Assembly (NCBI GenBank): GCA_963710175.1
Contig: CAVPZC010000001.1
Span: forward strand, 868,001 to 932,000
Direction: 5' to 3'
Length of the DNA stretch: 64,000 nucleotides
From: Phormidesmis sp963710175
GTDB taxonomy: Bacteria > Cyanobacteriota > Cyanobacteriia > Phormidesmidales > Phormidesmidaceae
Shown here: positions 1 to 7,037 of the stretch, piece by piece
Numbering within the stretch: the first letter of the stretch is position 1
Layout: each line of letters opens with the position of its first letter
Made by a program: the position numbers and the translations under genes
The notes under the pieces: generated by a model
Databases searched by the model: none
What the model saw: only the letters and a program-made list of their open reading frames with translations
Told to the model about the DNA's origin: nothing

Positions 1-196
1 TGTCGGTCTGGTCGCTCGGGGGGCTAGCAGACTGCTCAGACTCGGCAAGCTGGGGGTCGGGCTCCAGGCTTTTACCGACAGTCTCACCGAGCCTGCTGCC
101 CGAGCAGCCTGTGACCACCAGCAGGCTGACAACAAGACTTGGGAGCAGCGATCGCCGCAATAGCCACAAACGGTTGGTCACAAAAATCTGAGTCAT
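1..196 (-). CDS. Lipoprotein, C-terminus outside window
   Basis: The gene starts with ATG at 194-196 and reads left out of the window, so only about 65 residues are visible. The N-terminus is a lipoprotein signal peptide: basic residues (RLWLLRR), a hydrophobic stretch, then a lipobox VVTGC with the lipidated Cys at residue 31. After it the chain is Ser/Pro/Glu-rich, typical of a tether following the lipid anchor. The mature domain is not visible, so no function can be given. It is divergent from the nucleoside hydrolase gene, with about 108 bp between the starts. The lipoprotein call rests on the signal peptide alone. Confidence 0.7.
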   Translation of the reverse strand, partial: MTQIFVTNRLWLLRRSLLPSLVVSLLVVTGCSGSRLGETVGKSLEPDPQLAESEQSASPPSDQTD

Positions 197-304
197 CGCC
201 AGCGCCAAGATAGTAGTTTATGTATAGAAAGCGTTATATGCAATCCGGCTCTAAGCTAGCTTAAAGTAGCCGCTTAAAGAGGCCGCTCAAAAGGAAAAAA
301 GCAG

Positions 305-1234
305 ATGGTCAGCGCCGTAATTGTAGACTGCGATCCGGGAGTGGACGACGCGATCGCTCTCCTTTTAGCCTTTGGCAGCCGTCTGCCAGTGATTGGTATC
401 ACTACTGTAGCGGGCAATGTGCCCCTCCAGCTCACTACCTGCAACGCTCGCAAAATCTGCGAGCTAGCTGGCGCTGATGTCCCGGTTTTCGCAGGCTGCC
501 CGCGCCCTTTGATTAGACCCCTGGCCACCGCGGAAGAGATTCACGGTGCGACCGGGTTGCAGGGCGCGGATTTGCCAGAGCCGACCGGAGCGGTGCGATC
601 ACAGCACGGCGTCGATTTTCTTATTGAGCAGCTGTTCAACGCCTCCGAGCCCGTTACCATTGCCGCGCTCGGCCCGTTGACCAACCTGGCCGTTGCCCTG
701 GTCAAATGTCCGCAGATTGCCGATCATATCGATCAGCTGGTGATCATGGGCGGGGCAATCGGCCAGGGCAATATCACCTCATCGGCAGAATTTAACCTGT
801 ACGTCGATCCCCACGCGGCTCATGTCGTGCTGACAGCGGACATTCCAACGACGTTGATTACGCTGGATGTGACCCATCAGGTGCTGACAACGCCCGAACG
901 ACTAGAGGCCATTCGCGCCATTGGCAACCCTGTCAGCACTGCTGCCGCTGGAATGCTTTCCTTTTACGGTCAGAGCGATCTGGCCCGCTACGGTCTGCCC
1001 GGTGGTCCCCTGCACGACCCGTGCGTCATCGCCTATTTGCTAGAGCCTCAGCTGTTTACGACGCGCCCAGTGCCGGCTGCTGTAGAACTCACTGGAGAAC
1101 AGACAATAGGCCGGACCGTAATCGACTGGTATGGCGATGATGGGCCGGGCCAGCATGTCATCAACGTTGCCGAAAGTGTCAATGCGGCAGGCGTTTATGA
1201 CCTTCTAATAGCAGCCTTCTCCAGTTTTTCTTAA
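305..1234 (+). CDS. Inosine/uridine-preferring nucleoside hydrolase
   Basis: This 309-residue protein belongs to the IunH/RihA nucleoside hydrolase family, which cleaves the N-glycosidic bond of ribonucleosides to give base and ribose (salvage). The family's calcium- and ribose-binding motif is at the extreme N-terminus (VDCDPGVDDA, residues 8-17). The expected ALGPLTNLA and VIMGGAIGQGN blocks follow, and the later Asp of a HDPCVIAY segment is present. Length matches the family (about 310). A purine-like ribosome-binding stretch (AAAGGAAAAAAG) precedes the ATG. The substrate cannot be told from sequence. The gene stands alone, divergent from the lipoprotein gene. Confidence 0.9.
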   Translation: MVSAVIVDCDPGVDDAIALLLAFGSRLPVIGITTVAGNVPLQLTTCNARKICELAGADVPVFAGCPRPLIRPLATAEEIHGATGLQGADLPEPTGAVRSQHGVDFLIEQLFNASEPVTIAALGPLTNLAVALVKCPQIADHIDQLVIMGGAIGQGNITSSAEFNLYVDPHAAHVVLTADIPTTLITLDVTHQVLTTPERLEAIRAIGNPVSTAAAGMLSFYGQSDLARYGLPGGPLHDPCVIAYLLEPQLFTTRPVPAAVELTGEQTIGRTVIDWYGDDGPGQHVINVAESVNAAGVYDLLIAAFSSFS

Positions 1235-1370
1235 GCTTTAATGCTCAAGCCTCAATCCCCAAACTCTGATTTGCAAGCTCTGAATCAATGCTAACCAGCA
1301 GTATTTTTAAGCGCTGGTGGAGAGTGTTCTTGGTAAAATTCGGGTAAGCAAAATTCACCCCCCGCGAGCT

Positions 1371-1958
1371 ATGGCTTACACCACCGCGCAGCTGTTAGCA
1401 ATTCTCGATGCCGAGATGAAAGCAGCCGTGCGGGGCGATCGCCTCCTCCTCACCAACGACCGACGGCTCGATAACCCCGTCATCACCAAAGCCATTGGCC
1501 CCCAAAAGCTCAGCCAAATCTACGCCTTTCAAGACTTTCGCGATCAGATTCACCGCTACCAAATGGCTGAAGGCGTTTCCGGCATCGTCTGGCGTCACTG
1601 CCACTTCCAGGGGCGCTCCATCCGCTTCCCTGAAATCCACCCGCAGCTCACCGCCACCGCCGAAGACAAACTCAGACTAGGCGCAGCCAAAGGCGCTGTG
1701 ATCACCTTCTGGCGCGAATGCATCACCGGTCTGCGGCTATGGCGAGCAGGCAACCCGCCTGAGCCGATTACAGCAGAACGAGTCGAAACCCTGATCGAAC
1801 GCGCTGAATGGGCCGATGCCGAAGCCACCCGCAGCGAACTGTATCTGTTGCTCTGCTGGGGTAACCCCAAAGAAAGCTACTATGCCTGGGCCTATCCAGA
1901 GTCGGGGTGCGATCGCATCATCGCCACCCGCAGCCAACCTAGCGGCATTAAAGTGTAG
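1371..1958 (+). CDS. Hypothetical protein
   Basis: I do not recognise this 195-residue protein. The frame is open from a GTG at 1317, but the ATG at 1371 (MAYTTAQLLAILDAEM) is preferred because the upstream residues look like untranslated sequence. It is soluble, with no signal peptide or membrane segment, and is rich in Trp, Arg and Glu. It has a helical start and a central WRHCHFQGR segment. It ends 49 bp before ccmK3 with no clear terminator between, so it may be cotranscribed, but nothing in it suggests a carboxysome role. It could be a cyanobacterial lineage protein. Confidence 0.6.
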   Translation: MAYTTAQLLAILDAEMKAAVRGDRLLLTNDRRLDNPVITKAIGPQKLSQIYAFQDFRDQIHRYQMAEGVSGIVWRHCHFQGRSIRFPEIHPQLTATAEDKLRLGAAKGAVITFWRECITGLRLWRAGNPPEPITAERVETLIERAEWADAEATRSELYLLLCWGNPKESYYAWAYPESGCDRIIATRSQPSGIKV

Positions 1959-1973
1959 CCGCACCCACCAGGG

Positions 1974-1979
1974 TATAAT
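1974..1979 (+). promoter_or_regulatory. Candidate -10 box before ccmK3
   Basis: A perfect TATAAT hexamer lies 28 bp before the ccmK3 start codon. No good -35 hexamer is found 16-18 bp upstream, so it may be an activator-dependent promoter or chance. Confidence 0.35.
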
Positions 1980-2007
1980 TCCAAGACAATTAAATCGCCT
2001 TACACCC

Positions 2008-2316
2008 ATGCCCATTGCCGTTGTCACTATTGAAACCCACGGATTCCCTGCCTCCCTCGCAGCGGCAGATGCCATGGTCAAAGCGGCCCGAGTTACGCTA
2101 ATCAAAATCGCCCCGGCTGACAGCGGCCATCAATACGTAGTCGTTCGAGGTCAAAATGCAGAAGTTGCAAGAGCGCTTGAGGCCGGGCTCAAAGCTGCTA
2201 ACGCCTGCTACGGCGACGGTGCTTATGCCCACACGCTGATCCCTAACCCTACTCAAAACGTGCTGACCACGCTAGAGCTTGACTACACTGAAGAATCTAT
2301 ACCCTTTATCGAGTGA
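2008..2316 (+). CDS. ccmK3: Carboxysome shell protein CcmK3-like
   Basis: This is a 102-residue single-domain BMC (Pfam00936) protein. Such proteins form hexamers that tile the facets of the beta-carboxysome shell. The N-terminal half has the family signature (AVVTIETHGFPASLAAADAM, then VKAARVTL). The start at 2008 gives the conserved MPIAV N-terminus; the open frame extends upstream to 1816 but has no homology there. The pore loop, KIGS at residues 36-39 in CcmK1/2, here reads PADS, so the pore chemistry differs from the major shell proteins. CcmK3 in other cyanobacteria is likewise divergent, sits next to ccmK4 away from the main ccm operon, and is thought to assemble with CcmK4. Assignment as CcmK3 rather than another minor paralogue rests on this context. 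Confidence 0.85.
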   Translation: MPIAVVTIETHGFPASLAAADAMVKAARVTLIKIAPADSGHQYVVVRGQNAEVARALEAGLKAANACYGDGAYAHTLIPNPTQNVLTTLELDYTEESIPFIE

Positions 2317-2414
2317 GCCTTTTGAGCAAGTCAGACCGGGGTTCGCAAGAGTCAATACGCTGAAGCTTGCGGGCTGAAAAACTGGATTTTCCGCCTCTGA
2401 AAAAAATACGCTGA

Positions 2415-2449
2415 CCTCAATTGAGGCCGTTCCCCTTCTCCCGTACAAT
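2415..2449 (+). promoter_or_regulatory. Promoter of ccmK4 with overlapping palindrome
   Basis: A sigma-70 type promoter is visible: -35 TTGAGG (2421-2426), a 17-bp spacer, -10 TACAAT (2444-2449). The -35 box is half of a perfect 12-bp palindrome CCTCAATTGAGG (2415-2426), which could be a regulator site. ccmK4 can therefore be transcribed separately from ccmK3. Confidence 0.5.
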
Positions 2450-2498
2450 TACGAATGGAGTTCATAGAGTGGCCTCCATTAAAATTAGGAGATTATAG

Positions 2499-2855
2499 AT
2501 GCCACAGGCAGTTGGATCGCTTGAAACCAAAGGGTTCCCCCCCGTGCTAGCCGCCGCTGATGCGATGGTAAAAGCGGGTCGAGTGACCCTGGTTAGCTAC
2601 ATTCGAGCGGGGAGTGCCCGGTTCTGCATCAATATTCGAGGCGATGTTTCAGAAGTCAAAGCGGCAATGGAAGCGGGCGTAGAAGCGGCCCAAAATGCGC
2701 CTGGTGGCGTGCTCGAAACCTGGGTGATTATTCCTCGTCCGCATGAGAATGTAGTCGGTGTGCTGCCGATTCAGTTCGATGAGAGCGTAGAAGAATTCCG
2801 TGAGGCCGTAGAGGTGCCCGTGATTCCAGGCAGTCGCAGCGGTCGCCAGATGTAG
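2499..2855 (+). CDS. ccmK4: Carboxysome shell protein CcmK4
   Basis: This 118-residue BMC-domain protein matches CcmK4 closely: MPQAVGSLETKGFPP start, pore loop RAGS at residues 36-39, then NIRGDVSEVKAAM and WVIIPRPHENV. It forms hexameric facets of the beta-carboxysome shell and modulates metabolite passage; in characterised cyanobacteria it can form mixed hexamers with CcmK3. The C-terminal tail after residue 100 is longer than in CcmK1/2, as usual for CcmK4. A ribosome-binding site (TTAGGAGATTATAG) precedes the ATG. It is 182 bp downstream of ccmK3 with its own apparent promoter, so the ratio of the two could be adjusted. Confidence 0.95.
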   Translation: MPQAVGSLETKGFPPVLAAADAMVKAGRVTLVSYIRAGSARFCINIRGDVSEVKAAMEAGVEAAQNAPGGVLETWVIIPRPHENVVGVLPIQFDESVEEFREAVEVPVIPGSRSGRQM

Positions 2856-2892
2856 GCTAGCTGTAGACAGCCTTGTAAATAACTCTTTCACT

Positions 2893-4923
2893 ATGCCAAC
2901 GCTTCTCACTGCCAATACCCCCGAAACCTTTCCGCTGATGGCTGTTGTCGGCCAGGAGTCGATTAAGTTTGCGCTGCTGCTCTCAGCGGTCGATCCGGGG
3001 CTGGGCGGGGTAGTAATTGCGGGGCGGCGAGGCACGGCTAAGTCGGTGCTGGCGCGGGCGCTCTATCAGCTGCTGCCGCCCATTGAGATTGTTGAGGGCT
3101 CTTGCAACTGCGACCCGACCAAACCCGGTGAATGGGACGATGAGACGGCCAGTCGACTTGCGGCTGACACGCCGGTTGAAGATCTGCCAACTCAAGTTGT
3201 CAAAGCCCCTTTTATTCAAATTCCGCTGGGCGTCACCGAAGACCGGCTGCTGGGCTCTGTGGATGTGGCCAAGTCTATTAGCACCGGGGCGAGCATCTTT
3301 CAGCCAGGGCTGTTGGCAGAAGCCCACAGAGGCGTGCTTTATATCGATGAAGTTAATCTCTTAGATGATCAGATCAGCAATCTGTTGCTTTCGACGCTGA
3401 CTCAGGGGCGCAACCAGATAGAGCGTGAGGGCATTAGCTTTCAGCATCCGTGTCAGCCGCTGATGATTGCCACTTATAATCCTGAAGAAGGGAATTTGCG
3501 AGAACACCTGTTGGACCGGATTGCGATCGCACTCTCTGCCGACACCAGCCTGACTTTAGACGATAGAGTCGCCGCTGTAGAACAGGTCAACCGCTTTGTC
3601 AATGATCCCTCTCCCTTCTTAGCCGAGTACGAAGAAGAAATTGACTCGCTTAAGACTCAAATTATCCTGGCCCGCGAGTGGCTAAAAGATGTCACTATCA
3701 GTACCGATCAAATCAGCTATCTGGTGACTGAAGCGCTGCGCGGCGGCGTGATGGGCCATCGGGCTGAGCTGTTTGCCGTGCGGGTGGCCAAAGCCTGCGC
3801 CGCGCTAGATGGCCGTACCAACGTTACTGCCGACGATTTGCGGCATGCCGTTGAGCTGGTGATTGTGCCGCGCTCTAGCGCCGTGCCCCCACAGGAAGAA
3901 GAGAATCCGCCGCCGCCACCGCCGCCACAAAACCAGCAAGATTCTGATGAAAATCAGGAAGACGATACCGATAAAGACGATGACTCTGAAGAAGAAGAGG
4001 AGCAGCCTGAACAGCCGCCCTCTATTCCAGAAGAGTTCGTTTTTGATCCAGAAGGCGTTGTGTTAGATTCGTCTTTGCTGTCTTTTGCTGAATCCACCAC
4101 CCGGCAGGGCTCTTCAGGTAAGAACAGCGTTATCTTCTCCGATGAGCGCGGTCGGTACATCAAGCCCTTTATTCCAACTGGGCCAGCTCGCCGGATTGCA
4201 GTGGACGCCACGCTTCGTGCGGCTGCTCCATATCAGAAGGCCAGGCGCGATCGCCAGCCCGACCGCAAAGTCATTGTCGAATCTGGCGACATTCGCGCTA
4301 AACGTCTAGCTCGCAAAGCGGGTTCACTGATCATCTTTGTGGTCGATGCCTCCGGGTCGATGGCGCTCAACCGTATGCAAAATGCCAAAGGTGCGGTGCT
4401 GAGCCTGCTTACCGATGCCTATCAGAACAGAGATCAGGTCGCGCTGATTCCCTTTCGAGGCGAGCAGGCCGAAGTATTGCTGCCGCCTACCCGCTCAATC
4501 ACAGCCGCCAAGCGCAGATTAGAGACCATGGCCTGCGGGGGTGGCTCCCCTCTCGCTCACGGGCTTATGCAAGCTGTACGAGTGGGTACGAATGCGCAAA
4601 AATCTGGCGATGTCGGCAGCGTTGTGATTGTCGCTATTACCGACGGCAGGGGAAATGTGCCGCTTTCTCGTTCTTTAGGAGATGATCCGGAAGATACCGA
4701 AGAGAAACCCGACATCAAAGCCGAACTGCTAGAAATTGCAGGCAGCATTCGCGCTACCGGCTATCAGCTGTTGATTATTGACACCGAGCGAAAGTTTGTT
4801 TCGACAGGCTTCGGGAAGGAATTAGCAAAGGTAGCAGGCGGTCGATATTATCAACTGCCTAAGGCAACGGATCAGGCAATCGCTTCTATGGCCCGCACCG
4901 CCCTCTCAGATGCGAAAGCTTAA
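2893..4923 (+). CDS. chlD: Magnesium chelatase subunit D
   Basis: ChlD (676 residues, normal length) works with ChlI and ChlH to insert Mg2+ into protoporphyrin IX, the first committed step of chlorophyll synthesis. The N-terminal AAA+ domain (about residues 10-330) has a degenerate P-loop GRRGTAKS and a Walker B-like GVLYIDEVNLL. Next comes a proline run and a strongly acidic linker (about 332-375) that is typical of ChlD. The C-terminal von Willebrand A domain has the MIDAS motif DASGS near residue 485 and conserved FRGEQAEVLLPPT and GGGSPLAHG blocks. It follows ccmK4 by 37 bp. The stop codon overlaps the end of an antitoxin-like pseudogene on the other strand. Confidence 0.97.
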   Translation: MPTLLTANTPETFPLMAVVGQESIKFALLLSAVDPGLGGVVIAGRRGTAKSVLARALYQLLPPIEIVEGSCNCDPTKPGEWDDETASRLAADTPVEDLPTQVVKAPFIQIPLGVTEDRLLGSVDVAKSISTGASIFQPGLLAEAHRGVLYIDEVNLLDDQISNLLLSTLTQGRNQIEREGISFQHPCQPLMIATYNPEEGNLREHLLDRIAIALSADTSLTLDDRVAAVEQVNRFVNDPSPFLAEYEEEIDSLKTQIILAREWLKDVTISTDQISYLVTEALRGGVMGHRAELFAVRVAKACAALDGRTNVTADDLRHAVELVIVPRSSAVPPQEEENPPPPPPPQNQQDSDENQEDDTDKDDDSEEEEEQPEQPPSIPEEFVFDPEGVVLDSSLLSFAESTTRQGSSGKNSVIFSDERGRYIKPFIPTGPARRIAVDATLRAAAPYQKARRDRQPDRKVIVESGDIRAKRLARKAGSLIIFVVDASGSMALNRMQNAKGAVLSLLTDAYQNRDQVALIPFRGEQAEVLLPPTRSITAAKRRLETMACGGGSPLAHGLMQAVRVGTNAQKSGDVGSVVIVAITDGRGNVPLSRSLGDDPEDTEEKPDIKAELLEIAGSIRATGYQLLIIDTERKFVSTGFGKELAKVAGGRYYQLPKATDQAIASMARTALSDAKA

Positions 4924-5132
4924 GCAGCTTGCTTATCGTTAGTCGTCACCGATAGTTTGAGTCCTAACTGATTTAACAAACTGACTATCGTTGGCAACGC
5001 TGGAATTTCCACCTTGGAGCAAGTGATTGATAGCATTGCTCTCAATCAGAATTCGGATTGTCTTCACTTCCACGAGCTTCTGCTACGGTCTTCAGCGCTA
5101 GCGAGACGTATTCAAAATTGCCATCTTTAAAA

Positions 5133-5339
5133 GATAGCAAAGTGAGGATGCATTCTTACTTTGCGAGTCGAGTTGCCGTTGTCAGATATAGCGAAGCTCG
5201 GATGCATTCGCGCTTCGCGAAGCACTTTGCCTGTTGCTGTACATGGCTTACAGTCAGTAATGCTGCATGAAGCAAAGTGCCGGAAGCTATACCGGTTTCA
5301 GCCGATAAAAGTGTCCTAAGCAACTCGGCAAGAGCTATA
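5133..5339 (+). repeat. 105-bp repeat, type 2, split by a type 1 copy
   Basis: The outer element has ends GATAGC (left, one change from TATAGC) and GCTATA (right). Its left hairpin stem is GCAAAGTGAG / CTTACTTTGC around a GATGCATT loop. Its right part (CGAGTTGC ... GCAACTCG) is separated by a complete type 1 copy at 5187-5291. Removing the insert and one TA restores the sequence seen in the intact type 2 copy at 21831-21935. It lies inside an antitoxin-like pseudogene. Confidence 0.85.
5187..5291 (+). mobile_element. 105-bp MITE-like repeat, type 1, nested copy
   Basis: This element reads TATAGCGAAG ... GGAAGCTATA. The flanking TA dinucleotides (5187-5188 and 5290-5291) are the duplicated target, shown by comparison with the uninterrupted type 2 sequence GATAACGG at 21831-21935. 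TA duplication is the hallmark of IS630/Tc1/mariner transposases, so a non-autonomous element moved by such an enzyme is inferred. Other type 1 copies lie at 6928-7032, 26474-26578 and 61588-61692. Confidence 0.8.
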
Positions 5340-5482
5340 GCAGCCAAATAAGCCGCCGCCTCTAACCCAAACTCAGACTTTTTCAGCGACCTCAAAGCTT
5401 GATACCCTAACGTCAGTTCGGGATAAGTGATTGCCTGTGATGCCCGACTGTCGGCGCTTTTTAACACATAGCCTCAAGTAGA

Positions 5483-5570
5483 TCCCCTCTAGAGGGGCGC
5501 AGGGGTGGGTTTCGGTGTGTAGCGCACGTTGCCGACCCATCCCGACCCTGCGGGCCACCCTTCCAGAAGG
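5483..5570. repeat. Long imperfect inverted repeat
   Basis: A perfect 14-bp palindrome CCCCTCTAGAGGGG (5485-5498) is followed by GCAGGGGTGGGTTTCGG, a short loop, and CCGACCCATCCCGACCCTGC. These two arms can pair in a long imperfect hairpin. It sits between the pseudogene and queF. I see no second copy in the window. It resembles a REP-type element or a remnant of one; no function is evident. Confidence 0.45.
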
Positions 5571-5594
5571 GACTTGCTTCGGGCAATAAGCATG

Positions 5595-5620
5595 AGTTGC
5601 TTATCCCGAACTCAGGTTAC
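5595..5620. other. Hairpin before queF
   Basis: GGGCAATAAGCA, a short loop and TGCTTATCCC pair imperfectly about 30 bp before the queF start. It does not match the preQ1 riboswitch consensus. It may be a weak structural element only. Confidence 0.25.
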
Positions 5621-5649
5621 CCTAGAATGCCTATTCGTATAGCGGCTAC

Positions 5650-6072
5650 ATGATGATTCCAAACACAACTAATAAAGCATCGACAGCGCCCTCCCTGTAC
5701 GGTGAACGAGCGATCGCAGAAGGCGAACTCATCACATTTCCAAACCCGCGTCCGGGGCGGGCATACACCATCAATATCACGCTGCCCGAGTTTACCTGCA
5801 AGTGCCCTTTTTCCGGCTACCCAGATTTTGCGACAATCTACATTAGCTATGTGCCAGACCAAAAAGTGATCGAACTCAAGGCTATTAAGCTGTATATCAA
5901 CAGCTATCGCGATCGCAACATTTCTCATGAAGAGTCAGTCAACCTCATTTTGGATGACTTTGTTGCGGCCTGTGACCCGCTCTCTGTGACCGTAAAAGGC
6001 GACTACTTGCCTCGAGGTAACGTCCACACGGTAATTGAGGTGTCTCACCAAAAAGCTAAACCACAAAGCTAA
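5650..6072 (+). CDS. queF: NADPH-dependent preQ0 reductase QueF
   Basis: QueF reduces the nitrile of 7-cyano-7-deazaguanine (preQ0) to preQ1 in queuosine biosynthesis for tRNA. The 140-residue length is that of the short (YkvM-type) subfamily. The nucleophilic Cys is in the CPFSGYPDF motif (Cys52). The QueF signature, read as ELKAIKLYINSYR, follows near residue 75, and HEESVN carries conserved binding residues. Translation may start at the second ATG (5653). The 3' end overlaps the convergent permease gene by 4 bp. No other queuosine genes are adjacent. Confidence 0.96.
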   Translation: MMIPNTTNKASTAPSLYGERAIAEGELITFPNPRPGRAYTINITLPEFTCKCPFSGYPDFATIYISYVPDQKVIELKAIKLYINSYRDRNISHEESVNLILDDFVAACDPLSVTVKGDYLPRGNVHTVIEVSHQKAKPQS

Positions 6073-6857
6073 CTAGAGGCACTGGTGTAAAACCGCAGTG
6101 CAAATGCCCAAAACCACCTGGAAAACTGGAAAAGCAGCGCGGCTAGCAAAGCCGATCCCAGGAGCCAGGTGGTTTCACTGCGGCCAATCATGGTCTGGGC
6201 TGGGACGGTGGTGAGAAAGGCCACGGGGATAATAAAGGTGAAGAAAACCCGGTAGGCGGCAGGGTAGCCCTCTACCGGAAACCGACCGGCTTCAAGGAGC
6301 GATCGCAGCACCTCGGTCACGTTATAGATCTTGACAAACCAAATGCTCGTCGCACCCAAAATAAACCACAGGCTGTAAAGACTGACAACGCCCAGCAACA
6401 GCGGCGGCAGCAGCGCTAAATAGGCCACCGGTGAGATCTCCAAATGCCCCCCGGCATAAAAGATAATAATCGCGCCAAAAAAGAGATCGGGTAGACCCCA
6501 GGGCGAAACAGTATGCGTAGACAGCCAAAACTGAGAGCTAATCGGCTTCAGCAAAACAAAATCGAGCGTGCCTTCCTGCACATGCCCGACAATTTTATTC
6601 AGGTTGGGCACTAAAAAAGTAGCTGAAATGCCCTGCAAAATGGTAAAGATGCCCAGCACCACCAGCGCCTGATCCCAGGACCAGCCCTCAAAGGTATAGT
6701 CGGTGCGGTAAAACAAAAACAGGCCAAACAAGCTTCCTACTAGCCCGCCCAGGCTGCTAATCACTGAGACTACGAAGTTGATGCGGTACTCTAGCTCGGC
6801 AGCGATCGCCACCTGCCAAAACAACCGCAGCACTCGCAGATATCGGCCCACCATCAT
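6069..6857 (-). CDS. ABC-2 type exporter permease (DUF990-like), second subunit
   Basis: This is a six-helix integral membrane protein (about 262 residues) of the ABC-2 permease type often annotated DUF990. It has an N-terminal VLRLFWQVAIAAELEYRINF segment and a conserved loop QEGTLDFVLLKPISSQFW between helices. Such subunits pair with a second permease and an ATPase to export an unknown substrate. The likely partners are the permease at 8217-9008 and the ATPase at 9036-10025, on the same strand but separated by a sigma factor gene. An in-frame TTG (6863) precedes the chosen ATG (6857). It is convergent with queF. Confidence 0.85.
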   Translation of the reverse strand: MMVGRYLRVLRLFWQVAIAAELEYRINFVVSVISSLGGLVGSLFGLFLFYRTDYTFEGWSWDQALVVLGIFTILQGISATFLVPNLNKIVGHVQEGTLDFVLLKPISSQFWLSTHTVSPWGLPDLFFGAIIIFYAGGHLEISPVAYLALLPPLLLGVVSLYSLWFILGATSIWFVKIYNVTEVLRSLLEAGRFPVEGYPAAYRVFFTFIIPVAFLTTVPAQTMIGRSETTWLLGSALLAALLFQFSRWFWAFALRFYTSASS

Positions 6858-6927
6858 GTTCAATTCTCACCAGTTCTCTATGGCGCTCTGCGGTTTACTC
6901 TCTCAGCGCTGGCTCAGACTTGGCTAG

Positions 6928-7032
6928 TATAGCGAAGCGCGGATGCATTCGCGCTTCGCGGAGCACTTTTCCTGTTGCTATATATGGCTTACAGTCAGTA
7001 ATGCTGCATGAAGCGAAGTGCCGGAAGCTATA
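6928..7032 (+). repeat. 105-bp MITE-like repeat, type 1
   Basis: Complete copy with TATA ends. The left hairpin stem is GCGAAGCGCG / CGCGCTTCGC around GATGCATT. It lies between the second permease gene and the sigma factor gene, ending 5 bp beyond the sigma factor stop codon. Confidence 0.85.
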
Positions 7033-7037
7033 TCTCA

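Larger units (their letters stand above)
4920..5467 (-). pseudogene. Broken addiction-module antidote (HTH) gene
   Basis: Conceptual translation of the minus strand, ignoring frame breaks, gives pieces in order resembling the 'probable addiction module antidote protein' family (HigA-like HTH antitoxins). These are LRSLKKSEFGLEAAAYLAA (before the repeats), KDGNFEYVSLALKTVAEARG (5133-5074), HLLQGGN, and ALPTIVSLLNQLGLKLSV (ending at the stop over the chlD stop). The gene is interrupted by two nested 105-bp repeats (5133-5339), carries a stop after the ARG segment, and is frameshifted near GGN. No toxin gene is seen beside it. The family assignment is from memory of the conserved pattern and is moderately secure. 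Confidence 0.55.

Noticed and set aside
1816..2007. N-terminal extension of CcmK3
   Set aside because: The frame is open upstream, but it overlaps the previous gene and the conserved MPIAV start is at 2008.
5540..5649. preQ1 riboswitch before queF
   Set aside because: The hairpin there does not carry the preQ1-I or preQ1-II consensus or pseudoknot partner sequences.
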